Below are positions 17,265 through 27,005 of a stretch of 64,000 bases of DNA, piece by piece (position 1 is the stretch's first letter; each line of letters starts with the position of its first letter). The stretch comes from Verrucomicrobiota bacterium (GTDB taxonomy: Bacteria; Verrucomicrobiota; Verrucomicrobiia; Limisphaerales; CAIMTB01): assembly GCA_963205105.1 (NCBI GenBank), contig CAUJJW010000003.1:1-64000 (forward strand), given 5' to 3'. A model generated the notes under the pieces. It searched no databases. It was not told the DNA's origin and saw only the letters and a program-made list of their open reading frames with translations. The translations under genes and the position numbers were made by a program.

Positions 17265-18734
17265 TTAAGCCAGAATCCCTTTCACCACGTCGCCATGCAC
17301 ATCGGTCAGCCGGTAGTCGCGACCTTGGAAGCGGAAGGTCAGCCGTTTGTGATCGAACCCCAGCAGATGCAGGATCGTCGCCTGGAGGTCGTGGACATGC
17401 ACCTTGTCCTGCACAACCCCAAAGCCCAACTCATCCGTCTCGCCGTAGGTCATGCCGCCACGAATCCCCCCGCCCGCCAGGAACATCGAGTAGCAGTCGG
17501 GATAGTGGTCGCGTCCGAGGTTGGTGGACGCCGCCGTTCGGCCTTCACGAAACGGCGTCCGACCGAATTCCCCGCCCCAGAGGACCAGGGTGTCGTCCAG
17601 CAGCCCGCGCTGACGTAGATCCTCGATCAAGGCGGCCACCGGCTTGTCGGTGCGCGCCATTTTCTCGGTCAATCCGCCGCGGATATCCTCCCCCGGACCG
17701 GTGCCGTGAAAGTCCCAGCCCCAATCAAACAACTGGACGTACCGGACACCTTGCTCCACCAGGCGCCGCGCCAAAAGGCAGTTGTTGGCGAAGCTGGCCT
17801 CCCCCGGTTTGGCCCCATAAGCCTCGATGGTTGAGGCCGATTCCCGGGAGATATCCATCACCTCGGGAACGCTCGCTTGCATGCGGAAGGCCAACTCGTA
17901 TTGCGCGATCCGCGTCGTTGTTTCCGGGTCGCCCAATTCGGACTCCTGGAACTCGTTCAATCGGCGCAACGAATCCAAAGTCCGCCGACGCATGGTCCGA
18001 TCCATGCCGGGAGGGTCGGACACATACAGCACGGGATCGCCCTTGGATCGGCATTGCACCCCCTGGAACACGGACGGCAGGAAGCCAGTGCCCCAGCATC
18101 CCTGCCCACCGCTGGGCTGGACGCCGTTGGAAATCAACACCACGAAACCGGGCAGATCGCTGTTCTCGGAACCCAGACCGTACGTGGCCCAGGCCCCCAT
18201 GCTCGGGCGGCCCTGGCGCGGGGAACCCGTGTAGAGCAGCAACTCCGCAGGCGTGTGATTGAACTGGTCGGTGTTCATGGACCGGATCACACACAAGTCG
18301 TCGGCGACCCTCTGAAAGTTCGGCACCGCGTCCGACATCCAGGTGCCACCCTGACCGTATTGGGCATACTGACGGGGCGTGCCCATCAATTTCGGGGTTC
18401 CGCCGGTGAAGGCGAACCGACGGCCCTTGGTGAATTCGTCCGGGCAGTCCTGGCCGTCGCGTTTCACCAACTCCGGCTTGTAATCGAAAATATCCAGGTG
18501 CGGCGGTCCGCCCGACATGTGGAGGTAGATCACGCGCTTGGCCCTGGCGTGATGATGCGGCTGACGCACCGCCAACGGATTCATCGGGTCGGTGACGATG
18601 TCCGATGCACGCGCGGATGAAGCACCGCCCCGCATCAGGCTTTGCAGGGCGATCGCGCCCAGGCTGAACTGCCCGGCGCTGGCCAGGAACTGGCGGCGGG
18701 TTTGGGACCGGAGTCGTTCGATGTGCGGATTCAC
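17265..18734 (-). CDS. DUF1501 protein (sulfatase/alkaline-phosphatase fold, Tat signal)
   Basis: 489 residues with a Tat-type N-terminus (TRRQFLASAGQFSLGAIAL). The DUF1501 core is recognisable from YLHMSGGPPHLDIFDYKP, DWGWDFHGTGPGEDIRGG and LVLWGGEFGRTPF. The fold is that of sulfatases and alkaline phosphatases, but the metal and nucleophile residues are not the classical ones and the activity is not known. It starts 6 bp after the PSD1 gene; the pair is one of the most repeated operons in Planctomycetes and Verrucomicrobia and is usually discussed in connection with polysaccharide breakdown. Confidence 0.92.
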   Translation of the reverse strand: MNPHIERLRSQTRRQFLASAGQFSLGAIALQSLMRGGASSARASDIVTDPMNPLAVRQPHHHARAKRVIYLHMSGGPPHLDIFDYKPELVKRDGQDCPDEFTKGRRFAFTGGTPKLMGTPRQYAQYGQGGTWMSDAVPNFQRVADDLCVIRSMNTDQFNHTPAELLLYTGSPRQGRPSMGAWATYGLGSENSDLPGFVVLISNGVQPSGGQGCWGTGFLPSVFQGVQCRSKGDPVLYVSDPPGMDRTMRRRTLDSLRRLNEFQESELGDPETTTRIAQYELAFRMQASVPEVMDISRESASTIEAYGAKPGEASFANNCLLARRLVEQGVRYVQLFDWGWDFHGTGPGEDIRGGLTEKMARTDKPVAALIEDLRQRGLLDDTLVLWGGEFGRTPFREGRTAASTNLGRDHYPDCYSMFLAGGGIRGGMTYGETDELGFGVVQDKVHVHDLQATILHLLGFDHKRLTFRFQGRDYRLTDVHGDVVKGILA

Positions 18735-18740
18735 GTTGGT

Positions 18741-21700
18741 TCAGCGCTTCATCAAGGTTTCGTCGAGATTCAACAGCACGTTCGCCACCACCGTCCAACT
18801 GGCGAGTTCCACGGGATCCACCACCGCGGCGGATGCCCCCTTCCCTTCTCCAGCCATGAGCCCGGCTCGTTTCGGATCCGCCGCAAACACGGTTCGGACT
18901 TCCTCCAGCATGCCCTTCAATTCCTCCACCTCAGCCCCGGAGGGTTCCCGGGACAGAACGGCCTCGAAGCCGCGACCCAAACGAGTTTCCGTACTCGATC
19001 CCGCCTCACACATGCGCCGGGCCAAACCTTGCGCGGCCTCCACGAACACCGGGTCGTTCAGGGTCACCAACGCCTGAAGCGGCGTGTTCGATCGGCCTCG
19101 CCTCAGCGTGCAGACTTCACGGCTCGGCGCATCGAACGTCGCCATCGACGGGTACGGGCTGGTGCGCCGCCATTCCGTGTAGACCCCGCGGCGGTAGCGG
19201 TCTTCGCCCGGACTGGGCTGCCAATCGAGGTTCCCCCCAAATGCCGCCCGCAAATCCAGGTTGGGACGGGGAGGCCGCACCGAAGGTCCGTACATCCGGC
19301 CACTGAGCAAACCAGCCGCGGCCAACGCCTGGTCGCGAACCATTTCCGCCGCCAACCGGAAGCGTGGCCCTCGGGAAACCCAGCGATTGTCGGGATCCTT
19401 CTCCAGCGCTTCCGGGGTCACCTTCGACGACTGCCGGTAGGCCGCACTGGTGACCAGGAGCTTGAGGAACCGCTTCACGTCCCAGCCGCCATCGCGCAAT
19501 TCCACCGCCAGCCAGTCGAGCAGCGCCTGGTTCACCGGGGGTTCACCCTGGGAGCCAAATTCCTCGCTGGTCCTGACGATGCCGTTGCCGAACATCTGTT
19601 CCCAAAACCGGTTCGCCACGACCCGCGCGGTCAACGGATTCTCCGGACTCACCAGCCATCGGGCCAGGGTCAGCCGATTCATCGGGGCTCCCGCAGGCAA
19701 CGGCGGCCAAATCGCAGGCACCCCTTCGGTCACCTCGTCGGAAGTGGTCAAAAAATTGCCCCGCAATTGGATCTTGGTGACACGCCGATCCTTCCCCTGA
19801 AGTTCGCGAAGCACCGGAACCACCAGCGGCTTCAGCTCGTCCCGTTCCCGCAGTACCGAGGCATATCGCTCCCGCTCGTTCCGCAGCCCCGGCGCCACAT
19901 CCCTCACGAAGTGTTCCACCACCGCCTCCCGCTGCCTCGCATCGCGAACCGACTCATCGAGAGCCAGCACAGATCGAATCGCCGGAGGCGTGTCGACATA
20001 CTCCACCGCCCGTGATTCCCCAGTCACCCCGACCCGAAAACGTCCCAGGGTCTGCCGGTCCGCGCCCGATTGCTGGGAAATCGTCACCGAAAGCGTGGCA
20101 CCCCGCGGGATCTCCACCGGTTGTCCCGTCGCCAGAAACAGCGCGTGATCACGACCGGTCGCTCCGCTGACCGACCACCCTTTCTCACCTCGCTTGCGGT
20201 AACGGATCGATTGCGGGGAGTCCGTCGCGACCAGCGCCGCATCCAGCTTCTCCTCGTTGAAGTCGGCGGAGGCATTCACGAAATCCACGTCGCGCGGGCC
20301 GGTCAGGTCCAGGGCCAGTTCCCGCTTGGAAATCGCGCCCCGACCGGAAGGCTTTTCCCAGACCAACTTCCTGTGTTCGTCCAGCGCCAACACCCGCACA
20401 CCTTCCAAGCCCGCCCCGCTGTCCCCGGCTGCAACAATCACGATCCGTTCAATCGGCCGAACCCACGCCAGGTCCAACTCCCACCAGGCTCCCGCGTCTT
20501 CCAAGGTCAACGACGCCGTTCCAGCCGAATCACCCGCCTCCGTTCGACCATCCACCGCCCGGTTGGCCACCGCCCCGTCCCGGGTGCTGCTCTGGATCGC
20601 GGTTCCTGCCCTGGCGACGTTCTCGCCACCGCTGAACGCCTGGACTTCCGCCAAAGTCAGCCCACCCGCGCGGGCCTTCTCCAGGCGGAGAAAGCGCGTG
20701 GCAGGTCCCGCCTGGTTCGGCACCGGCAGAATCTTCGCCCGCACTTGGCGCACCACGAAGTTTCCGCCCACCCCTGGTCCCTTTCCCTCCAGGGATTCAT
20801 GGATCAACGCCTCCAGCCGCACGCCGTGAATCACCGTGGCCGAGTCAAACGGCAGTTCCACAGTGTAGGTGTCACTCAGAACGTTCGTCCCTTTCGGGGT
20901 CACCAGCACACTGTCGTCGTCCAGCACGCTCAGCGTGGCCCCTGATTTCGCCGACAAACCCACCGGCCGCGGCGTCCGCCATCGCAGATCGGTCGGAAAC
21001 ATCTTCGCCCACTGGCGAGCCGCTTCACCGAGGTCCGGGTGGGCCGACTGGAACTTCGAATCCAACGCGGCAATCTCAGCGTTCAACGTCGCCTTCTTCG
21101 CCCGGACTTCCTCCGAATCGAATTCCAACACCGGCGCCTCATCCGGCCGGTCGGCGTCCGCCGTGTTGTTGAGGAAGGCGAACAGCTGGAAATACTCCTT
21201 CTGCGAGATCGGATCGTACTTGTGCGTGTGGCACTGGGCGCAGGCCATGGAGGTCCCCATCCACACCGCAAAAGTCGTGTTGACCCGGTCCACCACCGCG
21301 ACGTTCCTGAATTCCTCGTCGCTGGTGCCACCCTCACTGTTGGTCATCGTGTTCCGGTGAAAGGCGGTCGCCTTGAGTTGTTCCTCCGTGGGATTTTCCA
21401 ACAGGTCTCCGGCCAACTGCTCGATCGTGAACTGGTCGAAAGGCAGGTTTCGGTTGAACGCGCGAATCACGTAGTCCCGATACGGCCAGATCGTCCGCGG
21501 CGGATCGTCCGCGTATCCGGCCGAATCCGCGTAGCGGGCAAGATCCAGCCACATGCGGGCCCAGTGTTCTCCGTACGTTTCCTTGGACAAAAGCCCATCG
21601 ACGAACCGCTCGAAGGCGTCGCTCCGCGTGTCCTCCTCCATCGCCCGAACCTCCTCGGGTGTTGGTGGCAGTCCGGTCAGGTCCAGGGCCACCCGACGCG

Positions 21701-22415
21701 CCAGGGAACGACGATCCGCCTCGCGCTGCGGCGCCAAGCCTTCCTTCTCCAATCGCGCCAGGACAAAACGGTCCACTCCGTTGCGCACCCAACCTTGCCG
21801 CGCAACCTCAGGCAGCTCAGGACGTTGCGGAGGATCATAGGCCCAGTGGTTCGAGAACCTCGCGCCGTCGGCAATCCACCTCCGCAGCAACGCCACTTGC
21901 TCGGGCGTCACCCGCTTCTCGCTGCGCTTCGGCGGCATCAAATCGTCTTCGTCCGTCGTCACCACCCGCCGGATCAACTCGCTCTCATCTGGCTTGCCCG
22001 GAACCACCGCCGCATGCCCGCCCAGGTCCGTCCGCAGCCCCTCCAGCGTGTCGAGCCGAAGCCCACCCTTGCCGCGCGGCCCACCCTTTCGCTCCGACTC
22101 GTCAGGGCCATGGCAATAAAAGCAGTTCTCGGAAAGAATCGGGCGAATGTCCCGGTTGAAGTCGATGGGTTCCCCGGCTGCTGCTGCTTCCGCGACATCC
22201 AAGGCACCAAGCGTTCCCACCAGGATCGCAACTGCCACGACCCAACCAGGCCAACAACGGAGGGATCCGGGTCGCGGCGCGGATGAGTCGCCCCGACGTC
22301 GCGCAGGCGTTGCTCCGCTCCTGAAGCCGCCGACGACGCCCTCGGGTGAACCACACCTCGAGACGGTCAGGTCCGTCGACAACTCTCCGTGACATGGCAG
22401 GAAGACGGCTCGCAT
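18741..22415 (-). CDS. PSD1 / planctomycete cytochrome c protein (DUF1549-DUF1553)
   Basis: 1224 residues from the ATG at 22415. A signal peptide (VVAVAILVGTLGALDVAEA) precedes the planctomycete cytochrome domain with the haem motif CFYCH, expected to bind one c-type haem in the periplasm. Then come DUF1549 (LDLTGLPPTPEEV, HWARMWLDLARYADSAGY), a central galactose-binding-like beta domain (about 500-750) and DUF1553 near the C-terminus (LTLARWLVSPENPLTARV, NRFWEQMFGNGIV). It is cotranscribed with DUF1501. An electron-transfer role is inferred from the haem motif; the substrate is unknown. Confidence 0.93.
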   Translation of the reverse strand: MRAVFLPCHGELSTDLTVSRCGSPEGVVGGFRSGATPARRRGDSSAPRPGSLRCWPGWVVAVAILVGTLGALDVAEAAAAGEPIDFNRDIRPILSENCFYCHGPDESERKGGPRGKGGLRLDTLEGLRTDLGGHAAVVPGKPDESELIRRVVTTDEDDLMPPKRSEKRVTPEQVALLRRWIADGARFSNHWAYDPPQRPELPEVARQGWVRNGVDRFVLARLEKEGLAPQREADRRSLARRVALDLTGLPPTPEEVRAMEEDTRSDAFERFVDGLLSKETYGEHWARMWLDLARYADSAGYADDPPRTIWPYRDYVIRAFNRNLPFDQFTIEQLAGDLLENPTEEQLKATAFHRNTMTNSEGGTSDEEFRNVAVVDRVNTTFAVWMGTSMACAQCHTHKYDPISQKEYFQLFAFLNNTADADRPDEAPVLEFDSEEVRAKKATLNAEIAALDSKFQSAHPDLGEAARQWAKMFPTDLRWRTPRPVGLSAKSGATLSVLDDDSVLVTPKGTNVLSDTYTVELPFDSATVIHGVRLEALIHESLEGKGPGVGGNFVVRQVRAKILPVPNQAGPATRFLRLEKARAGGLTLAEVQAFSGGENVARAGTAIQSSTRDGAVANRAVDGRTEAGDSAGTASLTLEDAGAWWELDLAWVRPIERIVIVAAGDSGAGLEGVRVLALDEHRKLVWEKPSGRGAISKRELALDLTGPRDVDFVNASADFNEEKLDAALVATDSPQSIRYRKRGEKGWSVSGATGRDHALFLATGQPVEIPRGATLSVTISQQSGADRQTLGRFRVGVTGESRAVEYVDTPPAIRSVLALDESVRDARQREAVVEHFVRDVAPGLRNERERYASVLRERDELKPLVVPVLRELQGKDRRVTKIQLRGNFLTTSDEVTEGVPAIWPPLPAGAPMNRLTLARWLVSPENPLTARVVANRFWEQMFGNGIVRTSEEFGSQGEPPVNQALLDWLAVELRDGGWDVKRFLKLLVTSAAYRQSSKVTPEALEKDPDNRWVSRGPRFRLAAEMVRDQALAAAGLLSGRMYGPSVRPPRPNLDLRAAFGGNLDWQPSPGEDRYRRGVYTEWRRTSPYPSMATFDAPSREVCTLRRGRSNTPLQALVTLNDPVFVEAAQGLARRMCEAGSSTETRLGRGFEAVLSREPSGAEVEELKGMLEEVRTVFAADPKRAGLMAGEGKGASAAVVDPVELASWTVVANVLLNLDETLMKR

Positions 22416-22482
22416 GGATGGTCCCCGGAGAATGGGTGCCGTCCGGGCAAAAGACAACCCACCACACCCGACACCCGCGGGA

Positions 22483-23082
22483 TCATCTTCCTGTGGGCCC
22501 ACCCCCGATCCGCACCCATTCACCCTCCCACACCCCGCGGCGCGCTTCGCGGGCCTCCTTTTCCGCCGCCAGCAATTGCACCTGGTCCTGAACCGGCAGG
22601 CTCTTGAGCGAGGAATCGTGCACGATCACCATGCCTTCGCGCAGCAGCGCGATCCCGAGGTTCGTCCCCGCCAGATACACCCCGCCCAACCCACTCCCCT
22701 CCGGCACCATGAAGGTGTAGGCGATGCGGACGTCGTTCGAGATGGCCAACGATTTCAGGAAACCCTGGCTCCGCTTGAAGACCGCCGCGCGTTCGCTCCG
22801 CGGATGCCTCGAAGGCGGCGGCCCCAGCACTCCGGCAATGCGAAACGTCACCGTCGCCCCCTGCTCGTTGCGCACGATCACCGAATCGCCCGCCGGCACC
22901 CGGATCACCCGGCCCGTCGCTTCACCCACAATCGGCAGCGTCTCCGTCTCGGCCCGTCGCAACGTCTCCATCCATTCCTCGGCCGGCGCGAACCATACCC
23001 GGTTGGCATACAGCCACGCCCCCAGAGCGATGAGCGCGGCGCCGATCCCGACTTTCACCGCATAATGGAGAAACCAGAACAT
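22483..23082 (-). CDS. Membrane-anchored staphylococcal-nuclease-fold (thermonuclease-like) protein
   Basis: 199 residues from the ATG at 23082. Residues about 8-28 are a membrane anchor (VKVGIGAALIALGAWLY). The rest has the SNase/OB-fold layout: GRVIRVPAGDSVIV, VTFRIAGVLGPPP, SLAISNDVRIAY and the closing GIALLREGMVIVHD. In active nucleases an Arg-Glu-Arg set surrounds calcium; I cannot assign all three here. It may therefore be a degenerate binding protein. It follows the membrane protein gene at 23088 by 5 bp. Confidence 0.7.
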   Translation of the reverse strand: MFWFLHYAVKVGIGAALIALGAWLYANRVWFAPAEEWMETLRRAETETLPIVGEATGRVIRVPAGDSVIVRNEQGATVTFRIAGVLGPPPSRHPRSERAAVFKRSQGFLKSLAISNDVRIAYTFMVPEGSGLGGVYLAGTNLGIALLREGMVIVHDSSLKSLPVQDQVQLLAAEKEAREARRGVWEGEWVRIGGGPTGR

Positions 23083-23087
23083 GCGGG

Positions 23088-24002
23088 TCAGTCCTCCAAG
23101 GTTCCCGACCACAACACTTTCAAGCGCTCCGACCAACGGAGCTTGCGCCGGGCGGTCAGCGTGGGAGCGGCAGCCGCGGCTTCCTCATTTCGAAAGGCCG
23201 GGGCCGGTGATGTCTGGGTCGACGATGGCTCGGAGATGACCATCGATGCCGCGTGGTCGGGCGTGTCGATCGCTGCCTCCGGGACGCTCAAGGCCGGTTC
23301 CATCTCGGTGTTTGTCGGTCGATCCAGAGCCACACGAGGGCTCGCCGATCCTGCAGCCGGTGCAGGAGTCGCTGCCGACGTTCCCTCAAAAATCCGAATG
23401 CCTGAATTTCGCGCGGGCCGTGGGGCCGGAGGCGCCGCAGGAACCGCCAGAATCTGTGGCGTGGGAGGCGTTTCCCGCTGCTGGGACAGAATCAGGAGTT
23501 GAACCTCCGCCCTGGAGTGGAGTTTGGGCTCCCGACCGTGCTGGCGCAGGATCTTCCAGGCGCGGAGGCAATTCTCGGCGTTTTCAAAGCGCCACACTTC
23601 GCGGGCAAACACCTTCTCCAACCAGGAACCCGGCCGTGCCTGGTTCAATCCCAGAACGAAAGCCCCAGGCAAATCGGGATGTCGCACCCCCTCCAGGAAG
23701 GCAAAAAACAAGGCCAACCTCCGCCAGCGTCGCAGAGCCAGCTTGTGCGCGAATTGGAGGGTCGAATTGGTGAAATCCGCCGGGTGGCCGGTCGTGAAGG
23801 CACCCGTCAGCGGTTCCGCCATCCAATGCCCCACCCACGGCGCCCAAACCACGGCGTTCGCAATGCCAACGATCACCGCGAGCGCCAGGTAGCCGGCATC
23901 CGTTGTGCCCTCGGTCTGAGCAAACGGGCCAGCCACTTCAATCGCCTTGCCGAACACAACAAACAACGCGAAGCCGAACAGCACTCGAAGGATGGCAAGC
24001 AT
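23088..24002 (-). CDS. Membrane protein of unknown function with proline/alanine-rich tail
   Basis: 304 residues. Two hydrophobic helices lie at about 2-24 (AILRVLFGFALFVVFGKA) and 38-58 (YLALAVIVGIANAVVWAPWV). A charged middle region (about 85-175) contains GLNQARPGSWLEKVF and ENCLRAWKILRQHGREP, a probable helical domain. The last third is a disordered Pro/Ala/Ser stretch ending in basic residues. It is packed between the PilT-type ATPase (2 bp) and the nuclease-fold gene (5 bp), so the three are likely cotranscribed. I do not recognise the family. Confidence 0.6.
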   Translation of the reverse strand: MLAILRVLFGFALFVVFGKAIEVAGPFAQTEGTTDAGYLALAVIVGIANAVVWAPWVGHWMAEPLTGAFTTGHPADFTNSTLQFAHKLALRRWRRLALFFAFLEGVRHPDLPGAFVLGLNQARPGSWLEKVFAREVWRFENAENCLRAWKILRQHGREPKLHSRAEVQLLILSQQRETPPTPQILAVPAAPPAPRPARNSGIRIFEGTSAATPAPAAGSASPRVALDRPTNTEMEPALSVPEAAIDTPDHAASMVISEPSSTQTSPAPAFRNEEAAAAAPTLTARRKLRWSERLKVLWSGTLED

Positions 24003-24004
24003 GG

Positions 24005-25126
24005 TTAGCGTCCCCGGTCAGGTCGGAGAATGGCCTGCGGATTGACGATGCCCCGCAGGTGCATGTCCAGGGCATGCCGGTTGACCGCGTAATGCTTCGC
24101 CGTTTCCTCGGTGATCACCCCGGCCACCAGCAGCTCCATCAGGTACTGGTCAAAGGTGTGCATCCCCACATGGGTCGAGGCTTCGATGATCCCATGCAGC
24201 AGATGCAGTTCGTTCCCCGCAATCGCCTCCTGGACCCCGGCGTCCCGCTTCAAAATCTCCAGGCACGGCGTGCGAGCTCCGCCCGTGTTGGGGATCAGGC
24301 GTTGTTGAACCACCCCGATCAGGTTCCGTGCAAGAAGAGCACTGACGCTGTCCTGCTCCCCTGCCGGATAGAATTCCCGGATGCGGGCGATCGATTGAGC
24401 CACGGAATCCGCGTGCAGCGTTGAAATCACCAGGTGCCCCGTCTCCGCCGCCTGCATGCAGGCCCAGATACTGTCCCGATCCCGCAGCTCACCCACCACG
24501 ATGACATTGGGATCCTGACGCATCGCGTTCCGGATGCCGTCGGCGAAGCTCCCCGTGTCGACCCCCACCTCGCGCTGCTCGAAGTGCGCCAAGGCATCCT
24601 CAAACACGTACTCGATGGGGTCCTCGATGGTGATGATCCGGAGCGCCCGCCGCGCATTGAGATCCTGAACCAACGCCCGCAAAGTCGTGCTCTTCCCCTG
24701 GCCCGTCGGCCCCGTCACCAGCAGCAGCCCGCGCGGTTGCTCCGCCAACCCAGCCAGCGACAACGGCAAGTGCAGTTCCTCCAACCGCATCCGATGTTGG
24801 GGAACCACCCGGAACGAAAACGACTGCCGCCCCCGTTGCTTGCTGAAATTCGCCCGATACCGCTCCTCGCCAAAATAGAACGCCGTGTCGACTTCCCTCT
24901 CCCGCAAGATCCGCCCCTGAAGCTCCGGCGTGAACACATCCATGAACCACGAGGTCAGTGTCACGTCGTCCGGGATCGGAAACTCCGCCTCCGACACCGT
25001 CTCCAACCGGCCCTCCACCCGGATGATGAATGGATGCCCCGCCCTCCCATGAATGTCGGATGCCTGCCGTCCCCTCGACCACGCAATCAACCGTCCCAAC
25101 GGCCTGTGAGCCTCGATGCGTTCCAT
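24005..25126 (-). CDS. PilT-type secretion/retraction ATPase
   Basis: 373 residues. Members are hexameric ATPases that retract type IV pili. The N-terminal PAS-like domain (ASDIHGRAGHPFIIRVEG) is followed by Walker A GPTGQGKST (139-147), the Asp box IITIEDPIEY, Walker B VIVVGELRD and the His box TGHLVISTLHADS. The C-terminal part has the AIR-like position replaced by variable sequence. No pilin, PilB or PilC gene lies beside it; its neighbours are a membrane protein and a nuclease-fold protein. PilT versus PilU cannot be decided. Confidence 0.9.
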   Translation of the reverse strand: MERIEAHRPLGRLIAWSRGRQASDIHGRAGHPFIIRVEGRLETVSEAEFPIPDDVTLTSWFMDVFTPELQGRILREREVDTAFYFGEERYRANFSKQRGRQSFSFRVVPQHRMRLEELHLPLSLAGLAEQPRGLLLVTGPTGQGKSTTLRALVQDLNARRALRIITIEDPIEYVFEDALAHFEQREVGVDTGSFADGIRNAMRQDPNVIVVGELRDRDSIWACMQAAETGHLVISTLHADSVAQSIARIREFYPAGEQDSVSALLARNLIGVVQQRLIPNTGGARTPCLEILKRDAGVQEAIAGNELHLLHGIIEASTHVGMHTFDQYLMELLVAGVITEETAKHYAVNRHALDMHLRGIVNPQAILRPDRGR

Positions 25127-25201
25127 GGTGACACACGAAGACTACGCACGTAGGCCATGCTTGGCAAGCCTGGCGCCCCCGGAGAATCGCCCACTCCCCG
25201 C

Positions 25202-25960
25202 TTAGTGCCGCGCCGGGATCGCCTCCAACCGCGGCAGCGTCGTCGTCTCCGCGAATTCCAGGTCCTCGGGAAAATCGAGTTCCGTCCAGGGAATGCCGGT
25301 GACGTCCTCGTAGCCGAACACCCCTGCGAGAACGAGCGACCGGAGGACTTCGTCGTACGATTCCTTGCGGCGTTCACCCACCATCCGGGCCTCGGTTTCG
25401 CGGACGATCCCATCCAGGCCGGCGCGATCCATTTTGAAGAACCCGATCGATTCACCCACAAGTTCCGCGGTCCCCGTCCATTTCTTGCGGAATTCAACGG
25501 GTTTTCCACCACTCACCGGCACCAGAACCGGATCATCATCGGCTGTCGAGTAACCACGATCGATGAGCAGGGTGGAGCCGTGGGCGGACCCCATCAACCG
25601 GCCCATCAGGCGATGATCATACAGCACGTCGCCGTCCATCAGCAGCATGGGCTCACGCGCGGCGCGGATCAGGGGCAGCGATGCCGCCATGCTGATGACG
25701 CTGCCTTCGAGGTAGGCGTCGTTGAAGATTTCGATGATCTCCAGTCCCGTCTTCCGGGACACCGCCTGAATGGCCCCCGCCACCACCTCCCGCAGGTGTC
25801 CCGTCACGATGTGGAGGCGGCGAATGCCAGCCCACACCAGGAGTTCGGCATGACGTTCGAGCAGCGTCTTGCCCCCGATCTCGAGCAGAATCTTGGGGCA
25901 CTCGGCGGAGAGTTGTCCCAATCGAAAACCGCGTCCAGCGGCGTACACAATCGCATCCAT
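25202..25960 (-). CDS. NTP transferase (phosphocholine/inositol-phosphate cytidylyltransferase-like)
   Basis: 252 residues from the ATG at 25960. The nucleotide-binding loop is YAAGRGFRLG, followed by PKILLEIGGKTLLERH and LLMDGDVLYD, the metal-binding Asp motif. The C-terminal WTELDFPEDLEFAE closes the fold. This is the LicC/MobA-like branch, which activates small phosphorylated alcohols with CTP. Its place next to a CDP-alcohol phosphotransferase suggests that it makes the CDP-alcohol donor. It starts 16 bp after the flippase-like gene and is the last gene of a three-gene operon. The alcohol is unknown. Confidence 0.82.
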   Translation of the reverse strand: MDAIVYAAGRGFRLGQLSAECPKILLEIGGKTLLERHAELLVWAGIRRLHIVTGHLREVVAGAIQAVSRKTGLEIIEIFNDAYLEGSVISMAASLPLIRAAREPMLLMDGDVLYDHRLMGRLMGSAHGSTLLIDRGYSTADDDPVLVPVSGGKPVEFRKKWTGTAELVGESIGFFKMDRAGLDGIVRETEARMVGERRKESYDEVLRSLVLAGVFGYEDVTGIPWTELDFPEDLEFAETTTLPRLEAIPARH

Positions 25961-25976
25961 ACGAACGACGATTACA

Positions 25977-27005
25977 CTATTGGCCCCGGGTCCTGTTCCA
26001 GTCCCGACCTGACAAATTTCCGTCAACCGCCGGGCGTGCCCCTCCCCAGAATGCCAGCAGCGCCCACCCCACCGCCGCGTACAGCAGTTCGCGCACCCGC
26101 CGCAGCACCGCATAGGTCGGACCGAACAGCGCCGGAGCCCCCACCCACCTGCCGATGAGAACAATGCCTGACTCCTGCACTCCCAACGCCCCAGGAACCC
26201 AAAGCCCCACCACCTTGACCACCCCGGTGAACGACTCCAGCACCAGCGCCTGATTCCAACTCAGCGGCATGCCCAAAAGCTGCCCCGCCAGATACACCTC
26301 CACGGTGTCCAGCAGCCATCCCGCGAAAAACCCGGCGGTGCAGACCGCGAACCGCAGTCGGCGCGCACGATAGAACCCCGCCACAATGCGATCCATCGAC
26401 TCCAACCCGGCGCGCCTGGCCGCCACACGGCGCGACCGAATCCCCAACCGCTCCATCCAGCCCAGCAGCGTCGAGGCCACACCACGACGCTGCAGCCACA
26501 GCAACAGCCCCACCACCCCGCACCCTCCCGCCACTACCAGAACCAGCCCCCAAGCCAATCCCCGCTCCCGCCCCTCGCCCCGGATCACCAGGTAGGCGCC
26601 CGCACCGGCGATCAGAAACAACACCTGCCCGATCGTTTGGGCCGTCTTCGAAATCAGGGCGGCGGCTGTCGACTCCGAGGCTTGCACCCCCTCCCGTTGG
26701 AGCAGCAGCACCTTGACCGCTTCCCCGCCGACGTACGCCGTCGGCACCAGGTTGTTCACCGCCTCGCCGCACCACCGGATTCGAAACATCCGCCAAAAGC
26801 CAACCCCCGTCGGGCTCCCGAACGACATGCGCCAAGCCCAGGCGTCCACCACGTACACGACAAAGTACGGCACCAACAGCAACACCCCGAGATACCCCAG
26901 CCCCTTCAAAGCGCCCCCTACCGCCACCCAATCCGTCTGGCGGAGGTACAGTGAAAACACCAACACGCCGACCAGCAGCGCCAGCCACCTGCCCCAACCC
27001 TTCAC
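25977..27005 (-). CDS. Flippase-like integral membrane protein (lysylphosphatidylglycerol synthase TM family)
   Basis: 342 residues with about eight predicted membrane helices, beginning with LALLVGVLVFSLYLR. The conserved arrangement EAVNNLVPTAYVGGEAVK and WVPGALGVQESGIVLI identifies the UPF0104/AglD2 family. Members include the membrane half of aminoacyl-phosphatidylglycerol flippases and proteins that act in lipid or glycolipid transport. It overlaps the CDP-alcohol phosphotransferase gene by 4 bp, so a role in moving the lipid made by its neighbours is a reasonable inference. Confidence 0.85.
   Translation of the reverse strand: MKGWGRWLALLVGVLVFSLYLRQTDWVAVGGALKGLGYLGVLLLVPYFVVYVVDAWAWRMSFGSPTGVGFWRMFRIRWCGEAVNNLVPTAYVGGEAVKVLLLQREGVQASESTAAALISKTAQTIGQVLFLIAGAGAYLVIRGEGRERGLAWGLVLVVAGGCGVVGLLLWLQRRGVASTLLGWMERLGIRSRRVAARRAGLESMDRIVAGFYRARRLRFAVCTAGFFAGWLLDTVEVYLAGQLLGMPLSWNQALVLESFTGVVKVVGLWVPGALGVQESGIVLIGRWVGAPALFGPTYAVLRRVRELLYAAVGWALLAFWGGARPAVDGNLSGRDWNRTRGQ

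Noticed and set aside
18642-20015. 457-codon plus-strand frame opposite the PSD1 gene (also 21039-22286)
   Set aside because: Antisense of conserved DUF1549/DUF1553 coding sequence.
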